Position numbers and translations under genes: made by a program. Below, piece by piece: positions 7,746 through 15,444 of a stretch of 43,188 nt of DNA. The notes below the pieces were generated by a model. That model was not told the origin of the DNA and made no database searches. It saw only the letters and a program-made list of their open reading frames with translations. The DNA is taken from positions 1 through 43,188 of the forward strand of contig JAGZXV010000023.1 in the NCBI GenBank assembly GCA_018378255.1, read 5' to 3'. Position 1 is the first letter of the stretch. Each line of letters starts with the position of its first letter. The DNA comes from Clostridiaceae bacterium. GTDB lineage: Bacteria; Bacillota; Clostridia; Lachnospirales; Lachnospiraceae.

Positions 7746-7750
7746 TATCA

Positions 7751-9730
7751 ATGAATCACATCGACAAACTGTCAGTAAACGCAATCCGTGTGCTTTCTGC
7801 GGACGCAATCCAGAAAGCCAACTCCGGTCATCCGGGACTTCCGCTTGGATGCGCTCCAATCGGTTATGAACTTTGGGCAAACCATATGAATCACAATCCG
7901 GCAGACCCTGATTGGGCAAACCGGGATCGTTTTGTTTTGTCAGGGGGGCATGGATCCATGCTTTTATATTCCCTGCTTCATCTGTTCGGTTACGGCAATT
8001 TGTCAAAAGAAGATTTGATGAACTTCAGACAGATGGGTTCCTTGACACCAGGTCATCCTGAATACGGCCATACGGTAGGCGTGGAAGCAACTACCGGGCC
8101 TTTGGGCGCAGGTATGGGCATGGCGGTAGGTATGGCCATTGCCGAGACCCATATGGCGGCCGTGTTCAATAAAGAAGAGTATCCTGTTGTAGATCACTAT
8201 ACCTATGTGCTGGGCGGAGACGGATGCATGATGGAAGGAATTTCCTCAGAAGCATTTTCACTGGCAGGCACTTTAGGGCTTGGCAAACTGATTGTGATCT
8301 ATGATTCCAATAAGATTTCCATCGAAGGCAGTACTGATATTGCCTTTACGGAGAATGTGCAGAAACGGATGGAGGCATTCGGATTCCAGCTTATCACCGT
8401 AGAGGACGGCAACGACCTGGCTTCTATCGGCGCAGCAATTGAAGAGGCTAAGGCAGATACCACAAGACCTTCCTTCATCACTGTGAAAACACAGATCGGC
8501 TACGGCTGTCCTGCAAAACAGGGGAAGGCCAGCGCCCACGGAGAACCTCTCGGCGCAGATAATATCGATGCCATGAAAGCCAACTTAGAATGGCCGTCCC
8601 AGGAACCGTTCTTCGTTCCTCAGGAAGTATATGACCACTTTAATGAGATTGCAGCACAGAAGGCGGAAGCAGAAGCAGCATGGAACGTGATGTTTGCCGC
8701 TTATTGCGAGGAGTTCCCGGAGATGGAAGCGCTCTGGAACCAGTATCACGCCCCTGTGGATGCGGATAAATTATATAACAATGAAGAATTCTGGGCACAG
8801 AACGAAAAGCCGGACGCTACCAGAAACTTATCCGGTAAGATGATCAATAAATTAAAACTGATGGTTCCAAACCTGATCGGAGGTTCCGCAGATCTGGCGC
8901 CGTCCAATAAGACCAATATGTCCGATGTGGGAGATTATTCAAAGGACAACCGCTTAGGACGCAACATGCACTTTGGCGTGCGTGAGCTGGCTATGACAGC
9001 TATCGGCAACGGTATCATGCTTCATGGCGGACTGCGGGCCTATGTGGCAACTTTCTTTGTGTTCAGTGATTATGTAAAACCTATGGCTCGCTTATCTGCT
9101 CTTATGGGAGCGCCTCTTACCTTTGTATTAACCCATGACAGCATCGGCGTAGGCGAAGACGGCCCGACCCATGAGCCGATTGAACAGCTTGCTATGCTCC
9201 GCGCTATGCCTAACTTCCATGTGTTCCGCCCATGCGACGGTGTGGAGACGGCAGCAGCCTGGTACAGTGCGGTAACTTCTGAAAAGACACCGACCGCATT
9301 GGTTTTGACAAGACAGAATCTGACGCCGATGCCGGGAAGCAGCAAAGACGCATTAAAAGGCGCATATATCATCGATGACTGTGAAGGCACTCCGGATGTG
9401 ATTCTGATTGCGTCAGGATCAGAAGTGGAGCTGGCAGTTAAGGCTAAAGCGGAACTGGCCTCCGAACATCAGATCCGCGTGGTTTCCATGCCATGTATGG
9501 ATTTATTCGAAGAACAGTCAGCGGAATATAAAGAATCCATTCTTCCTAAGAATGTGAGAAAACGTGTTGCCATCGAAGCCCTGGGAGATTTCGGCTGGGG
9601 CAAATACGTGGGACTTGACGGCGCGACTGTTACCATGAAGGGATTTGGCGCAAGCGGTCCTGCTGGAAAATTGTTCGAGCATTTTGGATTTACGGTTGAG
9701 AATGTGGTAAAGACAGTCCGCTCACTGTAA
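7751..9730 (+). CDS. tkt: Transketolase
   Basis: Thiamine-diphosphate enzyme of the non-oxidative pentose phosphate pathway that moves two-carbon units between ketose and aldose phosphates in the cytoplasm. At 659 residues it is a full-length one-chain transketolase. It shows SGHPGLPLG (His27) at the N terminus, the TPP motif GGDGCMMEG (about 155-163) ending in the Mg-binding SNK region (YDSNKISIEGS), GLGVREL-like HFGVRELAM with the catalytic Glu, and THDSIGVGEDGPTHEPIEQ (about residues 460-478). AGGAGG (7736-7741) lies 9 bases before the ATG and overlaps the end of the DUF5711 gene. The downstream glucokinase is separated by a hairpin terminator. I see nothing unusual in the protein. Confidence 0.96.
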   Translation: MNHIDKLSVNAIRVLSADAIQKANSGHPGLPLGCAPIGYELWANHMNHNPADPDWANRDRFVLSGGHGSMLLYSLLHLFGYGNLSKEDLMNFRQMGSLTPGHPEYGHTVGVEATTGPLGAGMGMAVGMAIAETHMAAVFNKEEYPVVDHYTYVLGGDGCMMEGISSEAFSLAGTLGLGKLIVIYDSNKISIEGSTDIAFTENVQKRMEAFGFQLITVEDGNDLASIGAAIEEAKADTTRPSFITVKTQIGYGCPAKQGKASAHGEPLGADNIDAMKANLEWPSQEPFFVPQEVYDHFNEIAAQKAEAEAAWNVMFAAYCEEFPEMEALWNQYHAPVDADKLYNNEEFWAQNEKPDATRNLSGKMINKLKLMVPNLIGGSADLAPSNKTNMSDVGDYSKDNRLGRNMHFGVRELAMTAIGNGIMLHGGLRAYVATFFVFSDYVKPMARLSALMGAPLTFVLTHDSIGVGEDGPTHEPIEQLAMLRAMPNFHVFRPCDGVETAAAWYSAVTSEKTPTALVLTRQNLTPMPGSSKDALKGAYIIDDCEGTPDVILIASGSEVELAVKAKAELASEHQIRVVSMPCMDLFEEQSAEYKESILPKNVRKRVAIEALGDFGWGKYVGLDGATVTMKGFGASGPAGKLFEHFGFTVENVVKTVRSL

Positions 9731-9742
9731 TCGGTATGAATT

Positions 9743-9782
9743 GGGGGCGCTGCAAAACATTGAGTTTGCGGCATCCCCTTTT
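9743..9782 (+). terminator. Hairpin terminator after tkt
   Basis: GGGG...TGCAAA pairs with TTTGCG...CCCC around a short loop, and the hairpin is followed by TTTTG. It sits between transketolase and glucokinase and would end or attenuate the upstream transcript. Confidence 0.55.
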
Positions 9783-9817
9783 GCTGTAGTTAAATGAAGG
9801 GAAAAGGAGTTATGACA

Positions 9818-10762
9818 ATGGGTATGAAGTGCATCGGAGTAGATGTAGGAGGTACAAGCGTTAAAATCGGGCTTTTTACAACAGACGGGGAAGTGTTGTA
9901 TAAATGGGAAGTTCCGACACGCAAAGAAGAAGCGGGAAAGTACATACTGCCGGATGTAGGAGCCTCAATCCTGAATGTTCTGAAGGACCGGAACATTGAA
10001 AAGGATGAAATCGCAGGCGTTGGCCTGGGCGTTCCCGGACCGGTGATGCCGGACGGATATGTGGAAGTGTGTGTAAACCTTGGCTGGAAAGATAAGAATC
10101 CTCAGAAAGAACTGAGTGGTATTCTGGGAATAGAAAATGTGCGCAGCGGCAATGATGCTAATGTAGCGGCTCTTGGCGAGATGTGGCAGGGCGGCGGCAA
10201 AGGCTATAAAGATGTTATGATGGTTACTCTCGGAACAGGCGTGGGAGGCGGCGTGATTATCGATGAAAAGATTATAGCAGGAACCCATGGCCTGGGCGGC
10301 GAGCTGGGACACATTCATGTGAGGGATGAGGAGACGGAGTACTGCAACTGCCATGGGCAGGGATGTCTGGAGCAGGTGGCTTCCGCAACCGGGATCGCCA
10401 GAGAAGCCAGAAGGATGATGGCGTCCAAGGATGATCCGTCCGCCATGCGTGAATTCGGCGCTTCTATTACGGCTAAGGATGTCTATGACTGTGCAAAAGC
10501 AGGAGATGCCCTGGCTAATGAAGTTGTAGAGACTGTAAGCCGTTATCTTGGGCTGGCTCTGGCTCATGTGGCCATGATTGTGGATCCTCAGGTTTTCGTA
10601 ATTGGCGGCGGCGTATCAAAGGCCGGACAGTTTTTAATTGACCGGGTGGATCAATACTATAGACATTTTACTCCGATTTCTGAGAATAAAGGGGTGATCG
10701 CCCTGGCGAAACTGGGCAATGATGCCGGTATCTACGGCGCTGCAAGGCTGGTTCTGGATTAA
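9818..10762 (+). CDS. glcK: ROK family glucokinase
   Basis: ATP-dependent hexokinase of the ROK family that phosphorylates glucose to glucose-6-phosphate. 314 residues from ATG 9818. The phosphate loop GVDVGGTSVKIGLF is at residues ~6-19, the catalytic Asp is in SGNDANVAALGE (about 105), GTGVGGGVI (about 139-147) is adenosine/phosphate related, and HIHVRDEETEYCNCHGQGC carries the ROK zinc motif (H, C-x-C-x4-C). ATG 9818 is preferred because AAAGGAG (9803-9809) is 8 bases upstream; ATG 9794 lacks a site and ATG 9812 is too close. Its place beside transketolase and ahead of glycogen genes elsewhere in the window fits central sugar metabolism. Other hexose specificity cannot be excluded. Confidence 0.92.
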   Translation: MGMKCIGVDVGGTSVKIGLFTTDGEVLYKWEVPTRKEEAGKYILPDVGASILNVLKDRNIEKDEIAGVGLGVPGPVMPDGYVEVCVNLGWKDKNPQKELSGILGIENVRSGNDANVAALGEMWQGGGKGYKDVMMVTLGTGVGGGVIIDEKIIAGTHGLGGELGHIHVRDEETEYCNCHGQGCLEQVASATGIAREARRMMASKDDPSAMREFGASITAKDVYDCAKAGDALANEVVETVSRYLGLALAHVAMIVDPQVFVIGGGVSKAGQFLIDRVDQYYRHFTPISENKGVIALAKLGNDAGIYGAARLVLD

Positions 10763-10807
10763 TGGATGCCGGCTTTGCCGGCAGAAAAAGAGTGATAAAA
10801 TGAGGAG

Positions 10808-10832
10808 ACCCCGATTGCCAGGCAATCGGGGT
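10808..10832. other. Near-perfect 25-bp palindrome downstream of glucokinase
   Basis: ACCCCGATTGCC and GGCAATCGGGGT flank a single A, a 12-bp perfect arm. No T-run follows on either strand, so a terminator role is uncertain. A smaller GCCGGC-TTT-GCCGGC hairpin lies about 30 bp upstream. Either may reduce read-through from glcK into the pyrophosphatase gene. Confidence 0.45.
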
Positions 10833-10866
10833 AATTATGAAAAATCTATGTGCAATTTGACGATTT

Positions 10867-10887
10867 AATCAATTCGCATAATTGATT
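10867..10887. promoter_or_regulatory. Inverted repeat upstream of the pyrophosphatase gene
   Basis: AATCAATT and AATTGATT are perfect 8-bp arms spaced by CGCAT, about 80 bp before the pyrophosphatase start in an A+T-rich stretch that contains several TATAAA-like boxes. It is a candidate operator. No protein in the window can be assigned to it. Confidence 0.3.
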
Positions 10888-10966
10888 TTCTATACAAATA
10901 GTATAAAAAATAGTTGTGAATAAAATATGAACAAGTTGTAAATAGATTATGAAAAGTGGAGGTTAT

Positions 10967-12640
10967 ATGGCGGAGTATTGTAAACATAAGACAATCGTAA
11001 TTGGACACAAAAATCCGGATACCGACTCGATCTGTTCAGCGGTATGTTATGCCAACCTGAAACGGGAAATTACAAAAGAAGAATACCAGCCGGGGCGTGC
11101 CGGCCACGTGAATGAAGAAACCCAGTTTGTGCTCAACTATTTCGGCGTGGACGCGCCGGAACTGGTTCAGAATGTAAAAACACAGGTGAGGGATATTGAG
11201 ATCCGGGAAACAAAGGGAGTTGCCAATAATATTTCCCTGAAAAAGGCGTGGAAGACCATGCAGGAGGCCAATGTTGTGACCATTCCGGCCGTGACTGACG
11301 ACGGGATGCTGGAAGGGCTGATCACAGTCGGGGATATTGCACAGTCCTATATGAACGTATATGACAGCAGCATTTTATCAAAGGCGAATACCCAGTATTC
11401 CAACATAATTGAGACCCTGGAGGGTGCGATTGTGGTAGGGGATGAGAACGCTTTTTATAACCGGGGCAAGGTTTTGATTGCTGCGGCTAATCCCGATATG
11501 ATGGAGTATTATATTGAGAAGAATGACCTGGTAATATTGGGCAACCGATATGAATCCCAGCTCTGTGCCATTGAGATGGAGGCGGCCTGCATTATTGTGT
11601 GCGAAGGAGCGGCCGTATCCATGACTATTAAAAAGCTGGCGGCGGAACGCGGCTGTACGGTGATTACAACTCCGTATGACACCTATACGGCAGCGCGTTT
11701 GATCAACCAGAGTATGCCGATCAGCTATTTCATGAAAACGGAAAACCTGATCACATTTGAAGACACGGACTATATCGATGACATCAAAGAGGTGATGGCC
11801 AGCAAACGCCACCGTGATTTTCCAATCCTGGATAAAGACGGCAAATATAAAGGCATGATTTCCCGCCGGAATTTGCTGGGCGCCAGAGGAAAATCCGTGA
11901 TTTTGGTAGATCATAATGAAAAGAGCCAGGCTGTGGACGGAATTGAAAATGCCCGTCTGCTGGAGATCATCGACCATCACCGTCTGGGAGCGATTGAAAC
12001 GATTTCACCGGTATTTTTCAGAAACCAGCCGCTGGGATGTACGGCGACGATCATTTATCAGATGTATCTGGAAAATAACGTAAAAATTGAAAGACATATT
12101 GCGGGCCTGCTCTGCAGCGCCATCATCTCGGACACATTGCTGTTCCGCTCTCCCACCTGTACTGAGGTTGACCGTCAGGCAGGGCTTAAACTGGCGGAGA
12201 CAGCAGGTTTGAATATCGAAGAATATGCAGCGGAAATGTTCGCGGCAGGCAGCAATTTAAAGGGGAAATCCGACGAAGAAATTTTCTATCAGGATTTCAA
12301 GCATTTTACCGCAGGAAAACTTTCGTTTGGTGTTGGACAGATCAGTTCGCTGAATGCGGATGAGCTGAAACAGCTGAGAGTCCGGATGCTTCCATACCTG
12401 AAAAAGGCTCATCAGGAACATGGGGTGGATATGATGTTCTTCATGCTGACCAATATCCTGACCGAGTCCACGGTTCTTTTGTGTGAAGGACAGGGGGCTG
12501 AACAGCTGATTTCAGAGGCATTTCACGTGGAACCGGAAGAGGAGCATACAGAAAACAACGACTGCGTGGTTTACCTGCCGGGAGTGGTATCCCGCAAAAA
12601 ACAGCTGATACCGGGACTTATGATTGCAGTTCAGGCTTAG
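10967..12640 (+). CDS. ppaC: CBS-domain family II (Mn-dependent) inorganic pyrophosphatase
   Basis: Hydrolyses pyrophosphate in the cytoplasm. 557 residues, matching the nucleotide-regulated CBS-PPase class rather than the ~310-residue simple form. The N-terminal DHH domain starts IVIGHKNPDTDSICSAV (metal His and Asp residues). A first CBS repeat (about 70-125), a DRTGG-type insert and a second CBS repeat (about 245-305, ending ISRRNLLG) follow. The DHH signature itself is EIIDHHRLG (about residues 326-334), and the C-terminal DHHA2 domain includes GVGQISSLN. CBS-PPases are controlled by AMP/ADP/ATP and diadenosine polyphosphates. ATG 10967 is chosen because TGGAGG is just upstream; ATG 10949 has no site. 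The gene probably starts a transcript running into the HicB-like and flavin reductase genes. Confidence 0.93.
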   Translation: MAEYCKHKTIVIGHKNPDTDSICSAVCYANLKREITKEEYQPGRAGHVNEETQFVLNYFGVDAPELVQNVKTQVRDIEIRETKGVANNISLKKAWKTMQEANVVTIPAVTDDGMLEGLITVGDIAQSYMNVYDSSILSKANTQYSNIIETLEGAIVVGDENAFYNRGKVLIAAANPDMMEYYIEKNDLVILGNRYESQLCAIEMEAACIIVCEGAAVSMTIKKLAAERGCTVITTPYDTYTAARLINQSMPISYFMKTENLITFEDTDYIDDIKEVMASKRHRDFPILDKDGKYKGMISRRNLLGARGKSVILVDHNEKSQAVDGIENARLLEIIDHHRLGAIETISPVFFRNQPLGCTATIIYQMYLENNVKIERHIAGLLCSAIISDTLLFRSPTCTEVDRQAGLKLAETAGLNIEEYAAEMFAAGSNLKGKSDEEIFYQDFKHFTAGKLSFGVGQISSLNADELKQLRVRMLPYLKKAHQEHGVDMMFFMLTNILTESTVLLCEGQGAEQLISEAFHVEPEEEHTENNDCVVYLPGVVSRKKQLIPGLMIAVQA

Positions 12641-12652
12641 ATGCGGGGCGGT

Positions 12653-12658
12653 TATAAT
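12653..12658 (+). promoter_or_regulatory. Possible internal promoter before the HicB-like gene
   Basis: A perfect TATAAT lies 13 bp after the pyrophosphatase stop, with a weak TTCAGG -35 exactly 17 bp upstream at 12630-12635, inside the previous gene. It could add transcription for the four downstream genes. Confidence 0.35.
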
Positions 12659-12690
12659 AGATAAAAAAAGACGAAAGGAAAGCAGAAAGC

Positions 12691-12966
12691 ATGACATTTA
12701 TTTACCCAGCGGTTTTTACACCTCATAAAGAGGGAAAAGGCTATCATGTGGAATTTCCGGATCTGGAATGCTGTGAGGCAGACGGCCCGGATCTGGAAGA
12801 TGCGGTTGATAATGCAAAAGACGCCGCTTATAACTGGATTAGCGTGGAACTGGAAGAGGACGGCGATCTGCCGGCGCAGACGCATATAGAAGACATCGAG
12901 TTGGAAGAAGGATGTTTTGTCAAACATCTGGTGATTACGATAAAACTCCTGCCGGATAACGATTAG
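12691..12966 (+). CDS. Orphan HicB-like small protein
   Basis: 91 residues with the HicB/UPF0150 partial RNase H fold pattern: the opening strand IYPAVFTPHKEGKGYHVEFPDLECCEADGPDL splits as Y-P-A-x-F then G-Y-x-V-x-F-P-D-L, followed by the helix DLEDAVDNAKDAAYNWI. In toxin-antitoxin modules HicB neutralises the RNA-cleaving HicA toxin and has a C-terminal DNA-binding domain. Here the C terminus is short and acidic, and no HicA-like ORF lies on either side. It is therefore an orphan HicB-type protein whose role is unknown; many Firmicutes carry such solitary copies. The ribosome-binding site (AAAGGA) is weak and distant. It ends 16 bp before the flavin reductase, so the two are likely co-transcribed. 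Confidence 0.78.
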   Translation: MTFIYPAVFTPHKEGKGYHVEFPDLECCEADGPDLEDAVDNAKDAAYNWISVELEEDGDLPAQTHIEDIELEEGCFVKHLVITIKLLPDND

Positions 12967-12982
12967 AGAAAGAGGGACAGAT

Positions 12983-13564
12983 ATGGCAAAGCAATATTGG
13001 AAACCGGGCAATATGCTGTATCCGGTTCCGGCAGTGATGGTGAGCTGTCAGAGAGATGGGGAAAAGCCGAATATTATTACGACGGCGTGGTGCGGTACAA
13101 CCGGTTCCACGCCGCCCACCCTTTATGTATCCATACGGCCGGAACGGTACTCTTATGATATCATAAAAGAAACCGGTGAGTTCGTTGTAAATCTGGTTAC
13201 AAAAGACCTGGTATTTGCTACGGACTTCTGTGGAGTAAAGTCGGGCCGGGATACGGATAAATTTAAAGAGATGAAGCTGACGCCTCTCCCTTCCCAGCAC
13301 ATTAAAGCGCCTGGAATTGAGGAAAGCCCTGTGAACATTGAATGCAGGGTGACAAAGATCATTCCCCTGGGCAGCCATGATATGTTTTTAGCCGAGGTGG
13401 CGGGAGTAACGGTGGATGAAAAGTATATGGATCAGAATGGTAAGTTCCATTTAAACAGCACCGGCCTGGCGGCTTATTCCCATGGAGAGTATTTTGAACT
13501 GGGAAAGAAACTGGGTAAATTCGGCTATTCGGTTCAAAAGAAAAAGAAGAAGCCCAGAAAATAA
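12983..13564 (+). CDS. Flavin reductase family protein
   Basis: FMN-binding split-barrel protein of the flavin reductase (DIM6/NTAB-like) family, 193 residues, cytoplasmic. The N terminus PVPAVMVSCQRDGEKPNIITTAWCGT (the P-V-x-x-V-M-V-S and N-I-I-T-x-A-W segments) and SIRPERYSYDIIKETGEFVVNL (the R-x-x-Y-S-x-x-x-I-x-x-x-x-x-F-V-x-N pattern) are the two conserved FMN/NADH-contacting stretches of this group. The protein ends in a lysine-rich tail. GAGGGA precedes the ATG. Members reduce flavin or act as small FMN enzymes, but no partner monooxygenase is nearby, so the physiological role is open. Confidence 0.88.
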   Translation: MAKQYWKPGNMLYPVPAVMVSCQRDGEKPNIITTAWCGTTGSTPPTLYVSIRPERYSYDIIKETGEFVVNLVTKDLVFATDFCGVKSGRDTDKFKEMKLTPLPSQHIKAPGIEESPVNIECRVTKIIPLGSHDMFLAEVAGVTVDEKYMDQNGKFHLNSTGLAAYSHGEYFELGKKLGKFGYSVQKKKKKPRK

Positions 13565-13590
13565 GTAAATCACATCAGGATGAGAAGAAC

Positions 13591-14106
13591 ATGAAGAAAA
13601 ATATTACATTAATCGGTATGCCGGCCTCAGGAAAGAGCACCGTAGGCGTTTTGCTGGCCAAGAGGCTGGGATATTCGTTTGTGGATTCGGATATTGTAAT
13701 ACAGGAAAAAGAGGGGCGTCTGCTGAAAGAGATTATTGAGCAGGATGGGCTGGCCGGTTTCCTGGAAGTGGAAAACAGAATCAACAGCCAGCTGGACGTG
13801 ACCCATTCGGTAATTGCTCCCGGCGGCAGCGTAATTTACGGTAAAGAGGCGATGGAGCATCTGAAAGAAATCAGTACTGTAGTTTATCTCAAGCTGAGCT
13901 ACCAGGAAGTGAAGGCGCGGCTGGGAGATTTAAAGGATCGCGGAGTCGCGCTGAAAGACGGCATGACCTTAATTGACCTGTATAACGAGCGGATTCCATA
14001 TTATGAAAAATATGCGGACATCACAATCGATGAAAATGGCAGGACGCCCGGTCAGACAGTGGATGAACTGAGAGAGATGATAGAAAGAGACTTAAAAAAT
14101 ACATAG
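13591..14106 (+). CDS. Shikimate kinase-like P-loop kinase (divergent)
   Basis: 171 residues with a shikimate-kinase fold. The P-loop is GMPASGKST (residues 9-17); FVDSDIVIQEKEG keeps the shikimate-binding Asp, APGGSVIYG corresponds to the Gly-Gly-Gly substrate loop, and NERIPYYEKYADI keeps the lid-proximal Arg. The FR-x-x-E segment, whose Arg normally holds the shikimate carboxylate, reads GFLEVEN instead, with Leu in place of Arg. This form recurs, as far as I recall, in Lachnospiraceae proteins annotated as shikimate kinase. It lies 13 bp before an ApgM-type gene and is probably co-transcribed, while no other aromatic-pathway gene is nearby. It may therefore act on another small hydroxylated acid or alcohol. 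The ribosome-binding site (GAGAAG) is weak. Confidence 0.75.
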   Translation: MKKNITLIGMPASGKSTVGVLLAKRLGYSFVDSDIVIQEKEGRLLKEIIEQDGLAGFLEVENRINSQLDVTHSVIAPGGSVIYGKEAMEHLKEISTVVYLKLSYQEVKARLGDLKDRGVALKDGMTLIDLYNERIPYYEKYADITIDENGRTPGQTVDELREMIERDLKNT

Positions 14107-14119
14107 GGGGAATAAAGCG

Positions 14120-15325
14120 ATGAAATATATAGTAATGCTTGGCGATGGTATGGCTGATTATCCGGTAGAAAAGCTGGGAGGACGCACGCCCCTTGAGACT
14201 GCAAAAAAGCCGAATATAGACAGGCTGGCCTCCAAAGGTGTTCTGGGTATGGTGAAGACAGTGCCGGAGGGATTAAAGCCGGGAAGCGATGTGGCAAACC
14301 TTTCGGCGATGGGATATAATCCGGTAGAATGCTATACCGGACGTTCCCCTCTGGAAGCGGTCAGCATAGGGATTGAGATGTCTGATACAGATGTGGCATT
14401 CCGGTGCAATCTGGTTACGCTTTCCGGGGAAGCGGATTACAGCCAGAAAACCATGGTGGATTACAGTTCGGACGAGATATCTACCGCAGAGGCGGCAGAA
14501 CTGATTCAGGCGGTAAATGAGGCCTTCAGAAGCGATGAAATCGAGTTCTATCCGGGAATCAGCTACAGACACTGCATGATCTGGCATAAAGGCCCTGTAG
14601 GCCTTGATTTAACCCCTCCTCATGATATTTCCGACAGGAAAATCACAGAATATGTTCCCAAAAACGATGTGATCTGTGACTTAATGAAACGCAGCCATGA
14701 GGTGCTTAAAAACCACCCGGTGAATCAGGCGCGGGTTGCAAGAGGGCTTCATCCCGCCAACTCTATCTGGCTCTGGGGCGAAGGAACGAAACCGGGAGTA
14801 TCCAATTTCCAGAAAACATATGGGGTAAAGGGATCGGTTATCTCCGCAGTGGACCTGATTAAAGGGATCGGAATTTGTGCGGGCATGAAGGTGATAGAAG
14901 TGGAAGGCGCAACCGGAAATATCGATACTAATTTCACCGGAAAAGGAAAAGCGGCACTGGAAACCCTGCTTGATGGCCAGGACCTGGTTTACATTCACGT
15001 GGAGGCACCGGATGAATGCGGACACAGAGGCGAGATAGAAAATAAGGTAAAGGCCATCGAATTGATCGATGAACTGATCGTAGGACCGCTTCTGGAAGGG
15101 CTGGAAAAAGCAGGCGAGGAATATTCAATTCTGGTCATGCCGGATCACCCCACTCCATTGGCAATCAAGACACATATTTCTGATCCGGTACCATATCTGA
15201 TCTATAGAAGCACAGAACCGGTGGATTCCGGAATCAATACCTATACGGAAGAGACCTGCAGAAGTACCGGCCGGTTTGTGGAACATGGGTATGAGCTGAT
15301 GAAGGTGCTGCTGGAAGGAAAATGA
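14120..15325 (+). CDS. ApgM-type cofactor-independent phosphoglycerate mutase family protein
   Basis: Alkaline-phosphatase-superfamily enzyme of the archaeal-type (ApgM, COG3635) branch, 401 residues, usual length. Metal and catalytic landmarks are LGDGMADYPVEKLGGRTPLE (N-terminal Asp), PGSDVANLSAMGYNP (nucleophile Ser and metal site region), GRSPLEA, VEAPDECGHRGEIENKV (Asp and His ligands) and MPDHPTPLAIKTHISDPVP (Asp-His and His). These fit interconversion of 3- and 2-phosphoglycerate through a phosphoserine intermediate. In bacteria with threonine-pathway context the same family has been proposed as a functional stand-in for homoserine kinase, so the annotation is ambiguous. TAGGGGG lies 8-9 bases before the ATG. 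It follows the shikimate-kinase-like gene closely. Confidence 0.88.
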   Translation: MKYIVMLGDGMADYPVEKLGGRTPLETAKKPNIDRLASKGVLGMVKTVPEGLKPGSDVANLSAMGYNPVECYTGRSPLEAVSIGIEMSDTDVAFRCNLVTLSGEADYSQKTMVDYSSDEISTAEAAELIQAVNEAFRSDEIEFYPGISYRHCMIWHKGPVGLDLTPPHDISDRKITEYVPKNDVICDLMKRSHEVLKNHPVNQARVARGLHPANSIWLWGEGTKPGVSNFQKTYGVKGSVISAVDLIKGIGICAGMKVIEVEGATGNIDTNFTGKGKAALETLLDGQDLVYIHVEAPDECGHRGEIENKVKAIELIDELIVGPLLEGLEKAGEEYSILVMPDHPTPLAIKTHISDPVPYLIYRSTEPVDSGINTYTEETCRSTGRFVEHGYELMKVLLEGK

Positions 15326-15393
15326 GATTTTAGGCGAGAAAGTTACGCAGAAAAAGCGGGAGATCCGGTTGGGACGGGCGGACCAGCCGAGAA

Positions 15394-15432
15394 CGGTACA
15401 GGAGGCCGGCTCCCAGACGGCCTCCTGTACCG
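15394..15432. terminator. Bidirectional hairpin between apgM and the MerR regulator
   Basis: A perfect 15-bp stem (left arm CGGTACAGGAGGCCG, 15394-15408; right arm 15418-15432) has a 9-nt loop. On the plus strand it is followed by GTTTCCCCTTCTTT. It lies between convergent genes and would stop transcription from both sides. Confidence 0.6.
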
Positions 15433-15444
15433 GTTTCCCCTTCT

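Noticed and set aside
9965..11980. Two 200-residue minus-strand ORFs (9965-10567 and 11378-11980)
   Set aside because: They lie opposite the glucokinase and pyrophosphatase genes, whose domains are intact, and have no plausible start sites.
12691..12966. HicAB toxin-antitoxin module
   Set aside because: No HicA-like ORF is present on either side, so only an orphan HicB-like protein can be supported.
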